Assembly: GCA_029252045.1 (NCBI GenBank)
Contig: JAQXCD010000055.1
Location: forward strand, 23,919-87,918
Length of the DNA stretch: 64,000 bases
Source: Sulfitobacter sp.
GTDB taxonomy: Bacteria > Pseudomonadota > Alphaproteobacteria > Rhodobacterales > Rhodobacteraceae
Direction: 5' to 3'
Shown here: piece by piece, positions 45,643-54,377 of the stretch
Position numbering within the stretch: the first letter of the stretch is position 1
Layout: each line of letters opens with the position of its first letter
The notes under the pieces: model-generated
Database searches by the model: none
What the model was told of the DNA's origin: nothing
The model's input: only the letters and a program-made list of their open reading frames with translations
Translations under genes and position numbers: made by a program

Positions 45643-46341
45643 TTGAATATCATCTGGCTTGGGCACGGTTCGTTCCGCATTGAAATCGAGGATCAGGTCG
45701 TACTGGTCGATCCGTGGTTCACCGGCAACCCGATGTTACCCGAAGCGCAACACGCAGCTGCCATTGCCGGTGCCACGCATATTCTGGTGACACACGGGCA
45801 CTTCGACCACATTGCCGATGTTGTAAAAATCTCCAAAGACACAGGCGCGCCCGTGTCGGGAATGTACGAGCTGGTACAGTATCTGCACAGCATTGGCGCG
45901 GTTGAAGGCGCTGCCTTTAACATGGGCGGCACAATCGCACTTGGCGATGCGGTCAAGGCCAGCATGGTGCCCGCTTCGCATTCCTCGACGGCCGATATTG
46001 ACGGCACACGCCGCTATATGGGGTCCGAGGCCGGATACATTCTGCGCGGTGAAGGCCGCACAATCTATATCTCAGGTGACACCGGATTGATGGCAGATAT
46101 GGCGTGGATTGGTGATTACTACAAACCCGATATCGGCATCCTGTCAGCGGGCGGGCATTATACGATGGATATGGAAATGGCGGCCTATGCCGCACGGAGC
46201 TATTTCGCCTTCAACGTGGTGATTCCATGCCATTACCGCACCTTCCCCTCGCTTGCACAGACCGCCGAGGCACTGACAAACGGTGTATTGCCCGGCACAT
46301 CGGTGATCGAGCCGCAGGTGATGGACGCGATCACTCTCTAA
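45643..46341 (+). CDS. metal-dependent hydrolase, UPF0173 (MBL fold)
   Basis: 232 residues, starting at a TTG with a strong AAGGAGAGA upstream. Metallo-beta-lactamase motif VTHGHFDHIADV (HxHxDH, near residue 48), LVDPWFTGNP (near 25) and ISGDTGLMADM (near 145) match the UPF0173 group. Likely a cytoplasmic hydrolase of unknown substrate. Convergent with the tadA-type gene. Confidence 0.92.
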   Translation: MNIIWLGHGSFRIEIEDQVVLVDPWFTGNPMLPEAQHAAAIAGATHILVTHGHFDHIADVVKISKDTGAPVSGMYELVQYLHSIGAVEGAAFNMGGTIALGDAVKASMVPASHSSTADIDGTRRYMGSEAGYILRGEGRTIYISGDTGLMADMAWIGDYYKPDIGILSAGGHYTMDMEMAAYAARSYFAFNVVIPCHYRTFPSLAQTAEALTNGVLPGTSVIEPQVMDAITL

Positions 46342-46351
46342 ACGCCGGACT

Positions 46352-46381
46352 ACCCCGCGCGTCCCGATTGGCGGGCGGGGT
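46352..46381. terminator. hairpin between convergent UPF0173 and tadA genes
   Basis: ACCCCGC (46352-46358) pairs with GCGGGGT (46375-46381) around a 16-nt loop, sitting in the 39-bp space between the two stops. It has no clear T-run on either strand, so it is only a possible bidirectional terminator. Confidence 0.4.
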
Positions 46382-46851
46382 TAATCACGTCTGGCAGCGA
46401 AGAAGTCGCGCAGCATGGCTGCACTCTCGGTCTCGGCAATGCCGTCAAAAACTTCGGGTGCGTGGTGACACTGCGGATGCGCAAACACCCGTGCCCCCTG
46501 CGCCACACCGCCTGATTTCGGGTCAGACGCGCCGTAATACAGCCGTGCTATGCGGGCTGCTGCAATGGCGCCTGCACACATCGGGCAAGGCTCCAGCGTG
46601 ACATAGAGCGCGCAGCCGGTCAGCCGCTCGTCGCCCAAATGGGTACAGGCCGCGCGGATCGCCAAGACTTCGGCATGGGCAGTGGGATCATTGTCCGCAC
46701 GGGTGCGGTTGCCTGCACGGCCAATCACCTCTCCTTGCGGCGAGACAACGACAGCCCCCACAGGAACTTCGCCGCGTGTGGCGGCAGCGCGGGCCTCGCT
46801 CAGGGCCGTTTCCATAAAAGACGTAAATGCCATCCCCTTTGATGGGCGCAA
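46381..46851 (-). CDS. tadA: tRNA adenosine-34 deaminase (TadA-like)
   Basis: 156 residues. Zinc deaminase motifs PTAHAEVLAIRAAC (HAE, near residue 59) and VTLEPCPMCAGAI (PCxxC, near 89). Makes inosine at the wobble position of tRNA-Arg. A TTG start at 46851 is chosen because AAAGGAGGTG, a near-perfect anti-16S match, lies just upstream. The first ATG (46833) has only GGGG two bases away. Divergent from the pseudouridine synthase gene with only 33 bp between starts. Confidence 0.88.
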   Translation of the reverse strand: MRPSKGMAFTSFMETALSEARAAATRGEVPVGAVVVSPQGEVIGRAGNRTRADNDPTAHAEVLAIRAACTHLGDERLTGCALYVTLEPCPMCAGAIAAARIARLYYGASDPKSGGVAQGARVFAHPQCHHAPEVFDGIAETESAAMLRDFFAARRD

Positions 46852-46884
46852 AACACCTCCTTTCGCAAGGGGTTCTGTTGCGCT

Positions 46885-48000
46885 ATGGCTGGCCGCATGA
46901 ATGATACATCCTCAGCGCCCGAAGGCGACCGCATTGCCAAAGTTCTGTCCCGTGCCGGCATCGCCAGCCGCCGCGAAGCCGAACGCATGATTGAGTCAGG
47001 CCGCGTCTGGGTCAACGGCGTGGTGATTTCCTCGCCTGCGCTGAACGTCACGCCTGCGGACAAGATCACCGTGGATGGCAAACCCGTCGGCACGCCCGAG
47101 CCTGCGCGCGTGTGGCTGTACCACAAGCCTACAGGGTTGGTGACCACCGACAGCGACGAAAAAGGCCGCGAGACGATATATGATGGCCTGCCCGAAGACA
47201 TGCCGCGTGTAATGAGCATCGGGAGGCTTGACCTTAACTCTGAAGGGTTGCTGCTGCTGACCAATGACGGCGGTGTGAAACGCCTGCTTGAGCTGCCCTC
47301 AACCGGATGGCTGCGCCGCTACCGCGTGCGGGTAAACGGCCGCCCCTCCGAGGAAACACTGGAGCCGCTGCTCAAAGGCATCATCGCGGATGGCGAGCCG
47401 TTCCAACCGATGGAAGTCGTGCTGGACCGCCAAAAAGGCGCAAACGCATGGCTGACCGTGGGTCTGCGCGAAGGTAAGAACCGCGAAATCCGCCGCGCGA
47501 TGGATGAAATTGGCCTCAGCGTGAACCGTCTGATCCGGGTGAGCTATGGCCCCTTCCAGCTGGGTGATATCAAACCGGGTGCCGTGGAAGAAGTACGCCG
47601 CAAAGTGCTGCGTGACCAGTTGGGACCAGACGCCGAGGCGCTGCTGGGGGAGCCGCCTGCCGCCCCAACCGAAGTAAAACGCGGGTTCAAACGCCGCGTG
47701 CCACATAAAGGCGAGTTCGGCGGACCGGGCCAGCCGGGCCTGCCCAAACCGCGTGAAGAGATGGACGATGACCGTGGCAAGCGCGGCAAATCGGGCAAGC
47801 CCGCAAAGTCCTACCGCCCGACAAAAGCAGTCCGCGACGCTGCACGCAAGGCGGCGGCAGGGCCCGCACCACGGACATTCTCAAGCGGGACAGGAAAAAC
47901 CTTCTCAAGCGGGAAAACGTTTACAAGTGGCGCGGCCAAACCTGCGGCATCCACCAAACCGCGCGCGCCATCAGGGCCACGCGGGCCCAAACGCAAATAG
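46885..48000 (+). CDS. rluB: 23S rRNA pseudouridine synthase (RluB/RsuA family)
   Basis: 371 residues. N-terminal S4 RNA-binding domain (RIAKVLSRAGIASRREAERM, residues 12-31), then the RsuA/RluB catalytic domain with the Asp motif SIGRLDLNSEGLLLLTNDG (near 112-130) and GLREGKNREIRRAMDEIGL. After about residue 250 a disordered tail rich in Lys, Gly and Pro follows, with near-repeats built on T-F-S-S-G-x-G-K (about 329-347). Such basic tails are common in alphaproteobacterial RluB and may bind rRNA. Confidence 0.93.
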   Translation: MAGRMNDTSSAPEGDRIAKVLSRAGIASRREAERMIESGRVWVNGVVISSPALNVTPADKITVDGKPVGTPEPARVWLYHKPTGLVTTDSDEKGRETIYDGLPEDMPRVMSIGRLDLNSEGLLLLTNDGGVKRLLELPSTGWLRRYRVRVNGRPSEETLEPLLKGIIADGEPFQPMEVVLDRQKGANAWLTVGLREGKNREIRRAMDEIGLSVNRLIRVSYGPFQLGDIKPGAVEEVRRKVLRDQLGPDAEALLGEPPAAPTEVKRGFKRRVPHKGEFGGPGQPGLPKPREEMDDDRGKRGKSGKPAKSYRPTKAVRDAARKAAAGPAPRTFSSGTGKTFSSGKTFTSGAAKPAASTKPRAPSGPRGPKRK

Positions 48001-48009
48001 GTAAACGCG

Positions 48010-48147
48010 TCAGGCGCGGATCAGGACCAGTGCAGCCACTGCAACGGCTAGGGCTGCGCACACTGCAACAAGCATTCTGCGGCCTTGCTTGCGCCCGTTC
48101 GGATAGACCTGCGGGATGCGGCTGTCGGTGAATTTTCGCTGTTGCAT
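48010..48147 (-). CDS. small single-pass membrane protein
   Basis: 45 residues from ATG 48147. The N-terminal half is polar and basic (MQQRKFTDSRIPQVYPNGRK) and the C-terminal half one hydrophobic helix (MLVAVCAALAVAVAALVLIR). No strong ribosome site, but the clear two-part design supports a real membrane peptide. The open frame upstream to 48282 is less convincing. Divergent from the TerC gene. Confidence 0.5.
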   Translation of the reverse strand: MQQRKFTDSRIPQVYPNGRKQGRRMLVAVCAALAVAVAALVLIRA

Positions 48148-48294
48148 ACTGCGGGTCCAATCGGCGCTTCGGGCGTGGCAGACGCCTAGACTGTTTTTTG
48201 CCCGGCCAGTGAGGGACATTTTTCCCTCCCTTTCCCCCTGCCCTTCACGCCCCGCTGCGTTAGGCCTGCGGCAAAGAGCCACAAAGGAACCGAC

Positions 48295-49113
48295 ATGACC
48301 GATCTGCTGACCATCGAAAATCTGGGCAACCTCATCATGCTATGCTTTTTGCAGGCGGTGCTGGGCTTTGACAATTTGCTCTATATTTCGATCGAGAGCC
48401 AGCGCGCGCCGGTGGCGCAACAGGCAGTCGTGCGCAAATGGGGGATTTTGCTGGCCGTGGCCCTTCGGGTTGTTTTGCTGTTTGTGATGATCAAGGCCAT
48501 TGATGCCATGGCCGCTCCGTTCTTTATCCTGAACTGGGAGGGTGTAATCACTGGCGGCGTCAACTTTGCCACGCTGGTGTTTATCATCGGCGGTGCGTTT
48601 CTCATGCACACAGCCGTCAAGGAAATCGGTCACATGCTGGCGATTGAAAATCTGGACACGGACCTGCACGCCAAATCCGGCAAATCCGCCGCCAAAGTGG
48701 TCGCGTTGATTGTGCTGATGAACCTGATCTTCTCCTTCGATTCGGTCCTGTCCGCGCTAGCGATCACGGATGTCTTCCCCATTCTCGCCACTGCCATCAT
48801 GCTGTCCGGAGTTGCTATGTTGGTCTTGGCCGAACGGGTCACCCAGTTTCTGGAGGCCAACCGTATGTATGAGGTTCTGGGCCTGTTTATTCTACTGATC
48901 GTGGGCATTGTTTTGCTGGGGGAGGCCGGACAGGCCGCCGCCCACGCCATGCACGACCCCGATCTTGCGCTGCGGTTCTTCGGCTACGAAGTCATTCCGA
49001 TGTCAAAAACCACCTTCTATTTCAGTGTCTTGGTACTGGTCGCGGTTGAGATCATCCAGTCGGGCTATACCCGCAAACTCAACTCCGAGCGGCGCACAGG
49101 CAAGCGGCACTAG
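48295..49113 (+). CDS. TerC-family integral membrane protein
   Basis: 272 residues, about eight membrane segments. The TerC signature is seen twice: LGFDNLLYISIESQRAP (residues 23-39) and LIFSFDSVLSALAITD (near 145), with conserved Asp residues that probably bind metal. TerC proteins act in metal-ion export, tellurite resistance and metalation of exported proteins. It begins the run TerC-XpaC-TelA typical of stress-response loci. AAAGGA precedes the ATG. Confidence 0.92.
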   Translation: MTDLLTIENLGNLIMLCFLQAVLGFDNLLYISIESQRAPVAQQAVVRKWGILLAVALRVVLLFVMIKAIDAMAAPFFILNWEGVITGGVNFATLVFIIGGAFLMHTAVKEIGHMLAIENLDTDLHAKSGKSAAKVVALIVLMNLIFSFDSVLSALAITDVFPILATAIMLSGVAMLVLAERVTQFLEANRMYEVLGLFILLIVGIVLLGEAGQAAAHAMHDPDLALRFFGYEVIPMSKTTFYFSVLVLVAVEIIQSGYTRKLNSERRTGKRH

Positions 49114-49182
49114 AAACCGCGTGCAAGCCTGCATATGATAGAATTAACACAGGTAGAACATCTGCCGCAGACCGGGGACACC

Positions 49183-49272
49183 ATGGGACCACGACCGTTT
49201 CGCAAAGCCGCCCATGTCGCACTGATTGTGGTGCTTTTCGGCGTTAGCTCCGGCTGGCTTGGGGGGCTATAG
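49183..49272 (+). CDS. possible 29-residue membrane peptide
   Basis: ATG at 49183 with GGGGA just upstream encodes a basic N-terminus (MGPRPFRKAAH) and one hydrophobic helix (VALIVVLFGVSSGWLGGL) ending at TAG, two bases before the XpaC start. An in-frame ATG at 49135 would give 45 residues. It may be a leader that couples translation of xpaC, or a small TM partner. Too short for certainty. Confidence 0.4.
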   Translation: MGPRPFRKAAHVALIVVLFGVSSGWLGGL

Positions 49273-49274
49273 AC

Positions 49275-50156
49275 ATGGCGCAAAAGTTTGGCGGCAAATA
49301 CAGCCCCGATGAACTGGACACCCCCAAAGGGGCCCGTGCCCGCCGAATTGAAGTAGACCCCGCAGGCGGGCGCGCCAATGTGCTGTTTGTCCCCGCAATT
49401 GTGTTGGTCGCAACCTCGATTTCAAGCGGCGCATTGTCTTTGATCCCGGCATTGTTGGGGGCATTGTCACTGACCCTGTCCGCATGGCTGCTGCGCAGCG
49501 GCCTGCGGGCCGAAGCCGCGTATGAGGCCCGCAAAGTGGCGCGCCGCCCCGCCCTACCCCGCAAGATGCTTGCGGCTGTGTTCAGCGGTTTTGGCGCGGC
49601 TTTGGCCGTCACTGCACATCTTGATGCCATCAACCTGCTGTCCCCTCTCTTGTTCGGGGTGATCGCGGGTGGCCTGCATCTGGCAGCATTTGGTCTTGAC
49701 CCGATGCGTCACAAGGGCATGGACGGCATCGACACCTTCCAGCAAGACCGCGTGGCCCGTGTTGTGGATGAGGCCGAGAAACACCTGACCACAATGCGCG
49801 AGACGATTTTGCGCGCCGGTGACCGCCAGTCCACTGCCCGCCTCGAAGACTTCGTCGTCACCGCGCGCGAGTTGATCCGCACGGTAGAGGAAGACCCGCG
49901 TGACCTGACCGCCACGCGCAAGTTTCTGGGCGTCTATCTGCAAGGGGCGCGCGATGCGACGGCCAAGTTTGCCGACATCTTCAGTCGGACCCGCGATGCG
50001 CAGGCCCGTACTGATTATCTGGCGCTTCTGGATGACCTCGAGAAAAACTTTGCCGCCCGAAACCGCAAATCCCTGCTCGAAGACCGCAGTGATTTGACCA
50101 TTGAAATTGACGTGCTGCGCGAGCGGCTGTCGCGTGAAGGTGTGCGCCTCGAGTGA
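49275..50156 (+). CDS. XpaC-like 5-bromo-4-chloroindolyl phosphate hydrolysis protein
   Basis: 293 residues. Two hydrophobic pairs (residues about 35-70 and 95-135) are followed by a long soluble alpha-helical region (DGIDTFQQDRVARVVDEAEK near 155, then FVVTARELIRTVEEDPRDL). This is the XpaC family, usually encoded beside TelA; the named phosphatase activity is historical and unproven. GGGGGG lies 8 nt upstream of ATG 49275. Likely membrane-anchored partner of TelA. Confidence 0.85.
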   Translation: MAQKFGGKYSPDELDTPKGARARRIEVDPAGGRANVLFVPAIVLVATSISSGALSLIPALLGALSLTLSAWLLRSGLRAEAAYEARKVARRPALPRKMLAAVFSGFGAALAVTAHLDAINLLSPLLFGVIAGGLHLAAFGLDPMRHKGMDGIDTFQQDRVARVVDEAEKHLTTMRETILRAGDRQSTARLEDFVVTARELIRTVEEDPRDLTATRKFLGVYLQGARDATAKFADIFSRTRDAQARTDYLALLDDLEKNFAARNRKSLLEDRSDLTIEIDVLRERLSREGVRLE

Positions 50157-50205
50157 TCAGGCCCTGCCTGCCTTGACGCGCACCCTATTTAACAAGGAAT
50201 ATATA

Positions 50206-51402
50206 ATGTCTGAAGCTACCCGTGAAAAAGCCACCCAATCCCTCGCCTTGGTCGAAGAAGTAACCGCCGTGGTTCTGCCGGAACCAACAGAGGCGAATGC
50301 CGTCATCACGCTGGAGCAGGCAGACGCGCCTGTGGGTGCCGAAATCCGCGCCCGCATGGACGAGTTGGACATGAACGACACCCAGTCGATCATCAGCTTC
50401 GGCTCTGCCGCGCAGGCCGAGTTGCAAGAGATTTCCCAAGCTATGCTGGCCGATGTGCGAAACAAGGATGTAGGTCCGGCCGGAGACAGCCTGCGCGGGA
50501 TCGTCACCACAATCCGCGGCTTTGCAGTATCCGAACTGGACGTGCGCCGCGAGCGCAGCTGGTGGGAAACACTGATCGGCCGCGCGGCCCCTTTTGCGAA
50601 ATTCACAGCCAAGTTCGAAAAAGTTCAGGGCCAGATCGACAAGATCACTGACAACCTCCTGAGCCATGAGCACACGCTGCTCAAGGACATCAAATCGTTG
50701 GATATGCTTTATGAAAAGACGCTCCAGTTCTATGACGAGCTGGCGCTGTACATCGCGGCAGGCGAGGCCAAGCTGGCCGAGCTGGACGCAACCGTGATCC
50801 CCGCAAAAGAAGCAGAGGTGAGTGCCGCTGCGGAAGATGATCAGGTGATGGTTGCGCAGCAGCTGCGCGACATGCGCGCCGCGCGTGACGATCTGGAGCG
50901 CCGCGTGCACGACCTGAAGCTGACCCGTCAGGTCACCATGCAGTCGCTGCCATCCATCCGTCTGGTGCAGGAAAACGACAAGTCGCTGGTCACCAAGATC
51001 AACTCGACCCTCGTGAACACTGTGCCCTTGTGGGAGACGCAGCTGGCACAGGCCGTGACCATCCAGCGCTCCTTTGAGGCGGCCAAGGCCGTGCGCGAAG
51101 CCAATGACCTGACGAACGAACTGCTCACATCTAACGCCAAGAACCTGCGTGAGAGCATCAAGGTGATCCGCGAAGAGATGGAGCGCGGCGTGTTCGACAT
51201 CGAAGCGGTCAAGGCAGCCAACGCCGATCTGATCGGCACCATCGAGGAAAGCCTGCAAATCGCCGACGCGGGCAAAGCCAAACGTGCCGCAGCCGAAAAG
51301 GACCTCAAGGAGATGGAGGCCAAGCTGCGCGATACGCTTGCTGCGGCCAAAGCCAAGAAGACCGGCCTTGGGGATGCGGCAGCCGGCAGCGTGACCAGCT
51401 AA
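50206..51402 (+). CDS. telA: TelA/KlaA-like toxic anion resistance protein
   Basis: 398 residues from ATG 50206 with AAGGAA upstream; an open extension to 50101 has no site. Nearly all alpha-helical, with long coiled-coil stretches. Family markers: FEKVQGQIDKITDNLLSHEH and TLLKDIKSLDMLYEKTLQFY near residues 140-180, and MQSLPSIRLVQENDKSLVTK near 246. TelA proteins associate with tellurite and colicin resistance and membrane stress, with unknown mechanism. Its stop touches the start of the next gene. Confidence 0.94.
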   Translation: MSEATREKATQSLALVEEVTAVVLPEPTEANAVITLEQADAPVGAEIRARMDELDMNDTQSIISFGSAAQAELQEISQAMLADVRNKDVGPAGDSLRGIVTTIRGFAVSELDVRRERSWWETLIGRAAPFAKFTAKFEKVQGQIDKITDNLLSHEHTLLKDIKSLDMLYEKTLQFYDELALYIAAGEAKLAELDATVIPAKEAEVSAAAEDDQVMVAQQLRDMRAARDDLERRVHDLKLTRQVTMQSLPSIRLVQENDKSLVTKINSTLVNTVPLWETQLAQAVTIQRSFEAAKAVREANDLTNELLTSNAKNLRESIKVIREEMERGVFDIEAVKAANADLIGTIEESLQIADAGKAKRAAAEKDLKEMEAKLRDTLAAAKAKKTGLGDAAAGSVTS

Positions 51403-52374
51403 ATGCAAGCGCCGGGGCGTCATATCCTGAAGGCGGGGCTCGGAATTCTGTTTCTGGGCCTCGCCGCCTGTACCGAGCAGACGCCTTCGGCACCGCCGCC
51501 GCAAACGCCGGTTCAGCGCACGCAAGCGCCAGCAGCTGCACCCAAGCCCCTGCCAGAGATTGCACGCCCGACGTCACAAGCCAGCGCCGAATTGCGCAGC
51601 TATCTCAATCAGGTGCAGGGCGCGCAGCTCAGCCAGGGCTTGCTGCGACGTGATGGGGGCGGCACCGATACGCCCTTCACAAACACGATGCTGGCCCGCA
51701 ACTTTGAGCAGATCGCGTTTTTCAACGAATACGACAGCACGTTCACAGCGCGCGGCGGCGCGAGCCCGTTGCGCCGCTGGGTGGCACCAGTGCGCATGGA
51801 CGTGATTTTCGGCGCAGCGGTCCCCCCTTCACAACGTAAAAGCGATGGCGCGGATGTGCGCAGCTATGTAAACCGCTTGGCGCGTGTGACTGGCCACCCC
51901 GTCAGCATGAGCAAAAATCCGAACTTCATCGTGATCATCGCGGGCGAAGATGATCGCGGCGAGGCATTGGCCGAAGCAGCTGCCCGCATGCCCGGGATAT
52001 CCGCCGCAAGCCTTGCGCCCCTGCTGAACCTGCGCAACGATACCTATTGTGTGGTGGCGGCCTACGCCGGCGGTGCGGGCGACAATACCTATACCGCTGC
52101 ACTGGCCGTGATCCGCGCCGAGAACCCCAGCCTGCTGCGCCTGTCGTGCATCCATGAGGAGCTCGCGCAGGGATTGGGACTAGCAAATGATAGCCCCTCT
52201 GCGCGGCCTTCAATCTTTAACGATGATGACGAATTTGCCCTGCTGACCCGTCAGGACGAACTGATGTTGCGGATGCTCTATGATCCGCGCCTACGGCCGG
52301 GCATGAGCGCGGACGAAGCCCGCCCGACAGTCCAGACCATTGCAGCTGAACTGACGGATAGTGGTCCTGTCTAG
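51403..52374 (+). CDS. DUF2927 lipoprotein
   Basis: 323 residues, starting immediately after the telA stop. Lipoprotein signal with lipobox LGLAAC (Cys at 23), a Pro/Gln spacer, then the DUF2927 domain (about residues 105-270) with RWVAPVRMDVIFG, RLARVTGHPVSM and NPSLLRLSCIHEELAQGLGL, whose H-E-E pattern hints at a degenerate metalloprotease-like helix. Extracytoplasmic, membrane tethered. Direct coupling to telA suggests a joint task in the cell envelope. Confidence 0.85.
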   Translation: MQAPGRHILKAGLGILFLGLAACTEQTPSAPPPQTPVQRTQAPAAAPKPLPEIARPTSQASAELRSYLNQVQGAQLSQGLLRRDGGGTDTPFTNTMLARNFEQIAFFNEYDSTFTARGGASPLRRWVAPVRMDVIFGAAVPPSQRKSDGADVRSYVNRLARVTGHPVSMSKNPNFIVIIAGEDDRGEALAEAAARMPGISAASLAPLLNLRNDTYCVVAAYAGGAGDNTYTAALAVIRAENPSLLRLSCIHEELAQGLGLANDSPSARPSIFNDDDEFALLTRQDELMLRMLYDPRLRPGMSADEARPTVQTIAAELTDSGPV

Positions 52375-52495
52375 CGCTACAACTCTCACGGCATACGTAA
52401 ATCCAGATAGGCACTCACAACCCAGACCATCTCCACCATCCTAGTTAAGACCCTGTTAAGTTGAGTAAAGTTGTAACGAGTAGGAACCCCCGCCG

Positions 52496-53158
52496 ATGTT
52501 TGGATTCTTTAAATCCCTGTTTGGCCAGCCCCCGCACCCACGATCAGTCAAACCCCTTCCGCCCCGATCCGCGCGCGACTGGTTGGCACAACAGTCTATG
52601 CGCGGGCAGGAGTGCAAATGGAAAAAGCTGGGACCGCTTGCCCTTCCTTCTGGCCGGATTTTTGTTGGTGACCCGACAGGCGGGCATGACGGCCACATGA
52701 ATGGCGCGCAGGCTGTAGGCGCTGATGCCCTGACCGCATGGGCCTTTCAGGACCGCAGCACCGGCGAGAACCACATTGTCTGGCTGGAAGCGACGGATGC
52801 GCTGCCCACGCACAAAGGCGCGCAACTGGATTTCGGGGTGGATGCGGCCACAATCGGATTAGGGGATGCAGACACTGGCAATATGTTCAGCGCACTGACC
52901 GATCTCGAGCTGGATGCTGGCCGGGGTGACAGCTTTGACTGGCTCGTGCCACATCTCCAGATCAGCCCCAATTTCTCAAGTTGGGTCAAGGTGCCGCCTG
53001 CGGGCCTGCCGATGTTGCTGATCTCGACCCGCGCAGACGGCGGATATGCCGCCGTCTGGCTATTCGACGCGCAAGGTACGCTCTGCGGCATCCTTATCGA
53101 CATTTCAGGACGCGCCAGCGACCAGCTGTTTCTTGATAAGCTGCTGCCGGACGCATAG
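52496..53158 (+). CDS. hypothetical protein of the telA-SPFH cluster
   Basis: 220 residues, soluble, no signal. N-terminus MFGFFKSLFGQPPHPRS resembles the short amphipathic starts seen in SPFH-associated proteins. The rest reads as a beta-rich globular domain (GRIFVGDPTGGHDGH near 53, FQDRSTGENHIVWLEATDA near 83, MLLISTRADGGYAAVWLFDA near 174). No family recognised with confidence; a remote DUF4241-like fold is possible. Sits between the DUF2927 and SPFH genes on the same strand. Confidence 0.75.
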   Translation: MFGFFKSLFGQPPHPRSVKPLPPRSARDWLAQQSMRGQECKWKKLGPLALPSGRIFVGDPTGGHDGHMNGAQAVGADALTAWAFQDRSTGENHIVWLEATDALPTHKGAQLDFGVDAATIGLGDADTGNMFSALTDLELDAGRGDSFDWLVPHLQISPNFSSWVKVPPAGLPMLLISTRADGGYAAVWLFDAQGTLCGILIDISGRASDQLFLDKLLPDA

Positions 53159-53192
53159 TTTACTCACAAACAACCCCGAAGGACACAAGCTC

Positions 53193-54302
53193 ATGGGCAT
53201 TTTCGATTTTCTCTCCGGTGAATTCATCGACGTCATTCACTGGACCGATGACACCCGCGACACACTGGTCTGGCGGTTCGAGCGTGAAGCGCACGAGATC
53301 AAATACGGTGCCAAGCTGACTGTCCGCGAAGGACAAGCCGCCGTGTTTGTGCACGAAGGCCAGTTGGCAGATGTGTTCACGCCCGGGCTATATATGCTCG
53401 AGACGAACAACATGCCGATCATGACCACCCTGCAACATTGGGATCACGGCTTTAAATCGCCCTTCAAATCCGAGATTTATTTCGTCAATACGACCCGCTT
53501 CAGCGACCTGAAGTGGGGCACCAAGAACCCGGTGATCGTGCGCGATTCCGAATTCGGCCCTGTGCGCCTGCGCGCCTTTGGCACCTATTCCGTACGCGTC
53601 TCGGATCCGGCGGTATTCCTGCGCGAGATTGTCGGCACGGACGGCGAATTCACCATGGACGAAATCAGCTTCCAGATCCGCAATATCATCGTTCAGGAAT
53701 TCTCGCGCACCATCGCCCGTGCCAGCATCCCTGTGCTGGACATGGCCGCAAACACCCGTGAGCTGGGCAAGCTGGTCGGCAAGAAAATCGAGGCGCAGTT
53801 GGCGGAATACGGCCTGTCGTTGCCCGAGCTTTATGTCGAGAACATCTCGCTGCCGCCAGCAGTCGAGGAGGTGCTGGACAAGCGCACCTCTATGGGTGTG
53901 GTCGGAAACCTCAACGAATATATGCAGTATCAGGCCGCCACAGTATTGGGGCAAGAGGGCGCTGGCGCAGCGGCAATTCAGGCAGGCATAGGTGCGGGCC
54001 TTGGCATGCAGATCGGCGCACAAGCAGTCGCAGGCGGACCATGGGGGGCAGCGCCCAAACCCGCCGCGGCACCGGCAGCCCCGCCGCCCCCACCGGTCGA
54101 GCATGTCTGGCACATCGCCGAAGGTGGCGCGACAACAGGCCCTTACTCCAAGGCGCGCATGGGCCGGATGGTGACCGAAGGCACGTTGAAACGTGACACA
54201 TTTGTCTGGACCGCCGGACAGGATGGCTGGAAGCGCGCCGACGAGGTGATGGAACTGGCGCAGCTGTTTACAGTGATGCCGCCCCCCCCGCCCGCAGGAT
54301 AA
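53193..54302 (+). CDS. SPFH-domain (YdjI/virion-core-like) protein with C-terminal GYF-type domain
   Basis: 369 residues from ATG 53193, with GAAGGA upstream. MGIFDFLSGEFIDVIHWTDD then VREGQAAVFVHEGQLADVFT (residues 48-67) is the YdjI-like SPFH start. The SPFH core runs to about 250. A Gly/Ala/Pro linker (about 255-300) leads to a GYF_2-type domain (WHIAEGGATTGPYSKARMGR, then FVWTAGQDGWKRADEV). SPFH proteins form membrane-bound ring scaffolds. In Bacillus, YdjI acts with the zinc-ribbon protein YdjG in membrane stress, and a YdjG-like gene is nearby here. Confidence 0.9.
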   Translation: MGIFDFLSGEFIDVIHWTDDTRDTLVWRFEREAHEIKYGAKLTVREGQAAVFVHEGQLADVFTPGLYMLETNNMPIMTTLQHWDHGFKSPFKSEIYFVNTTRFSDLKWGTKNPVIVRDSEFGPVRLRAFGTYSVRVSDPAVFLREIVGTDGEFTMDEISFQIRNIIVQEFSRTIARASIPVLDMAANTRELGKLVGKKIEAQLAEYGLSLPELYVENISLPPAVEEVLDKRTSMGVVGNLNEYMQYQAATVLGQEGAGAAAIQAGIGAGLGMQIGAQAVAGGPWGAAPKPAAAPAAPPPPPVEHVWHIAEGGATTGPYSKARMGRMVTEGTLKRDTFVWTAGQDGWKRADEVMELAQLFTVMPPPPPAG

Positions 54303-54377
54303 CACCACCTTTAGAACAAGATATCGGCGGCGGATGAAAGGTGAAACTTTTGCCCGCCGCCCTGCGTTATACAGGGC

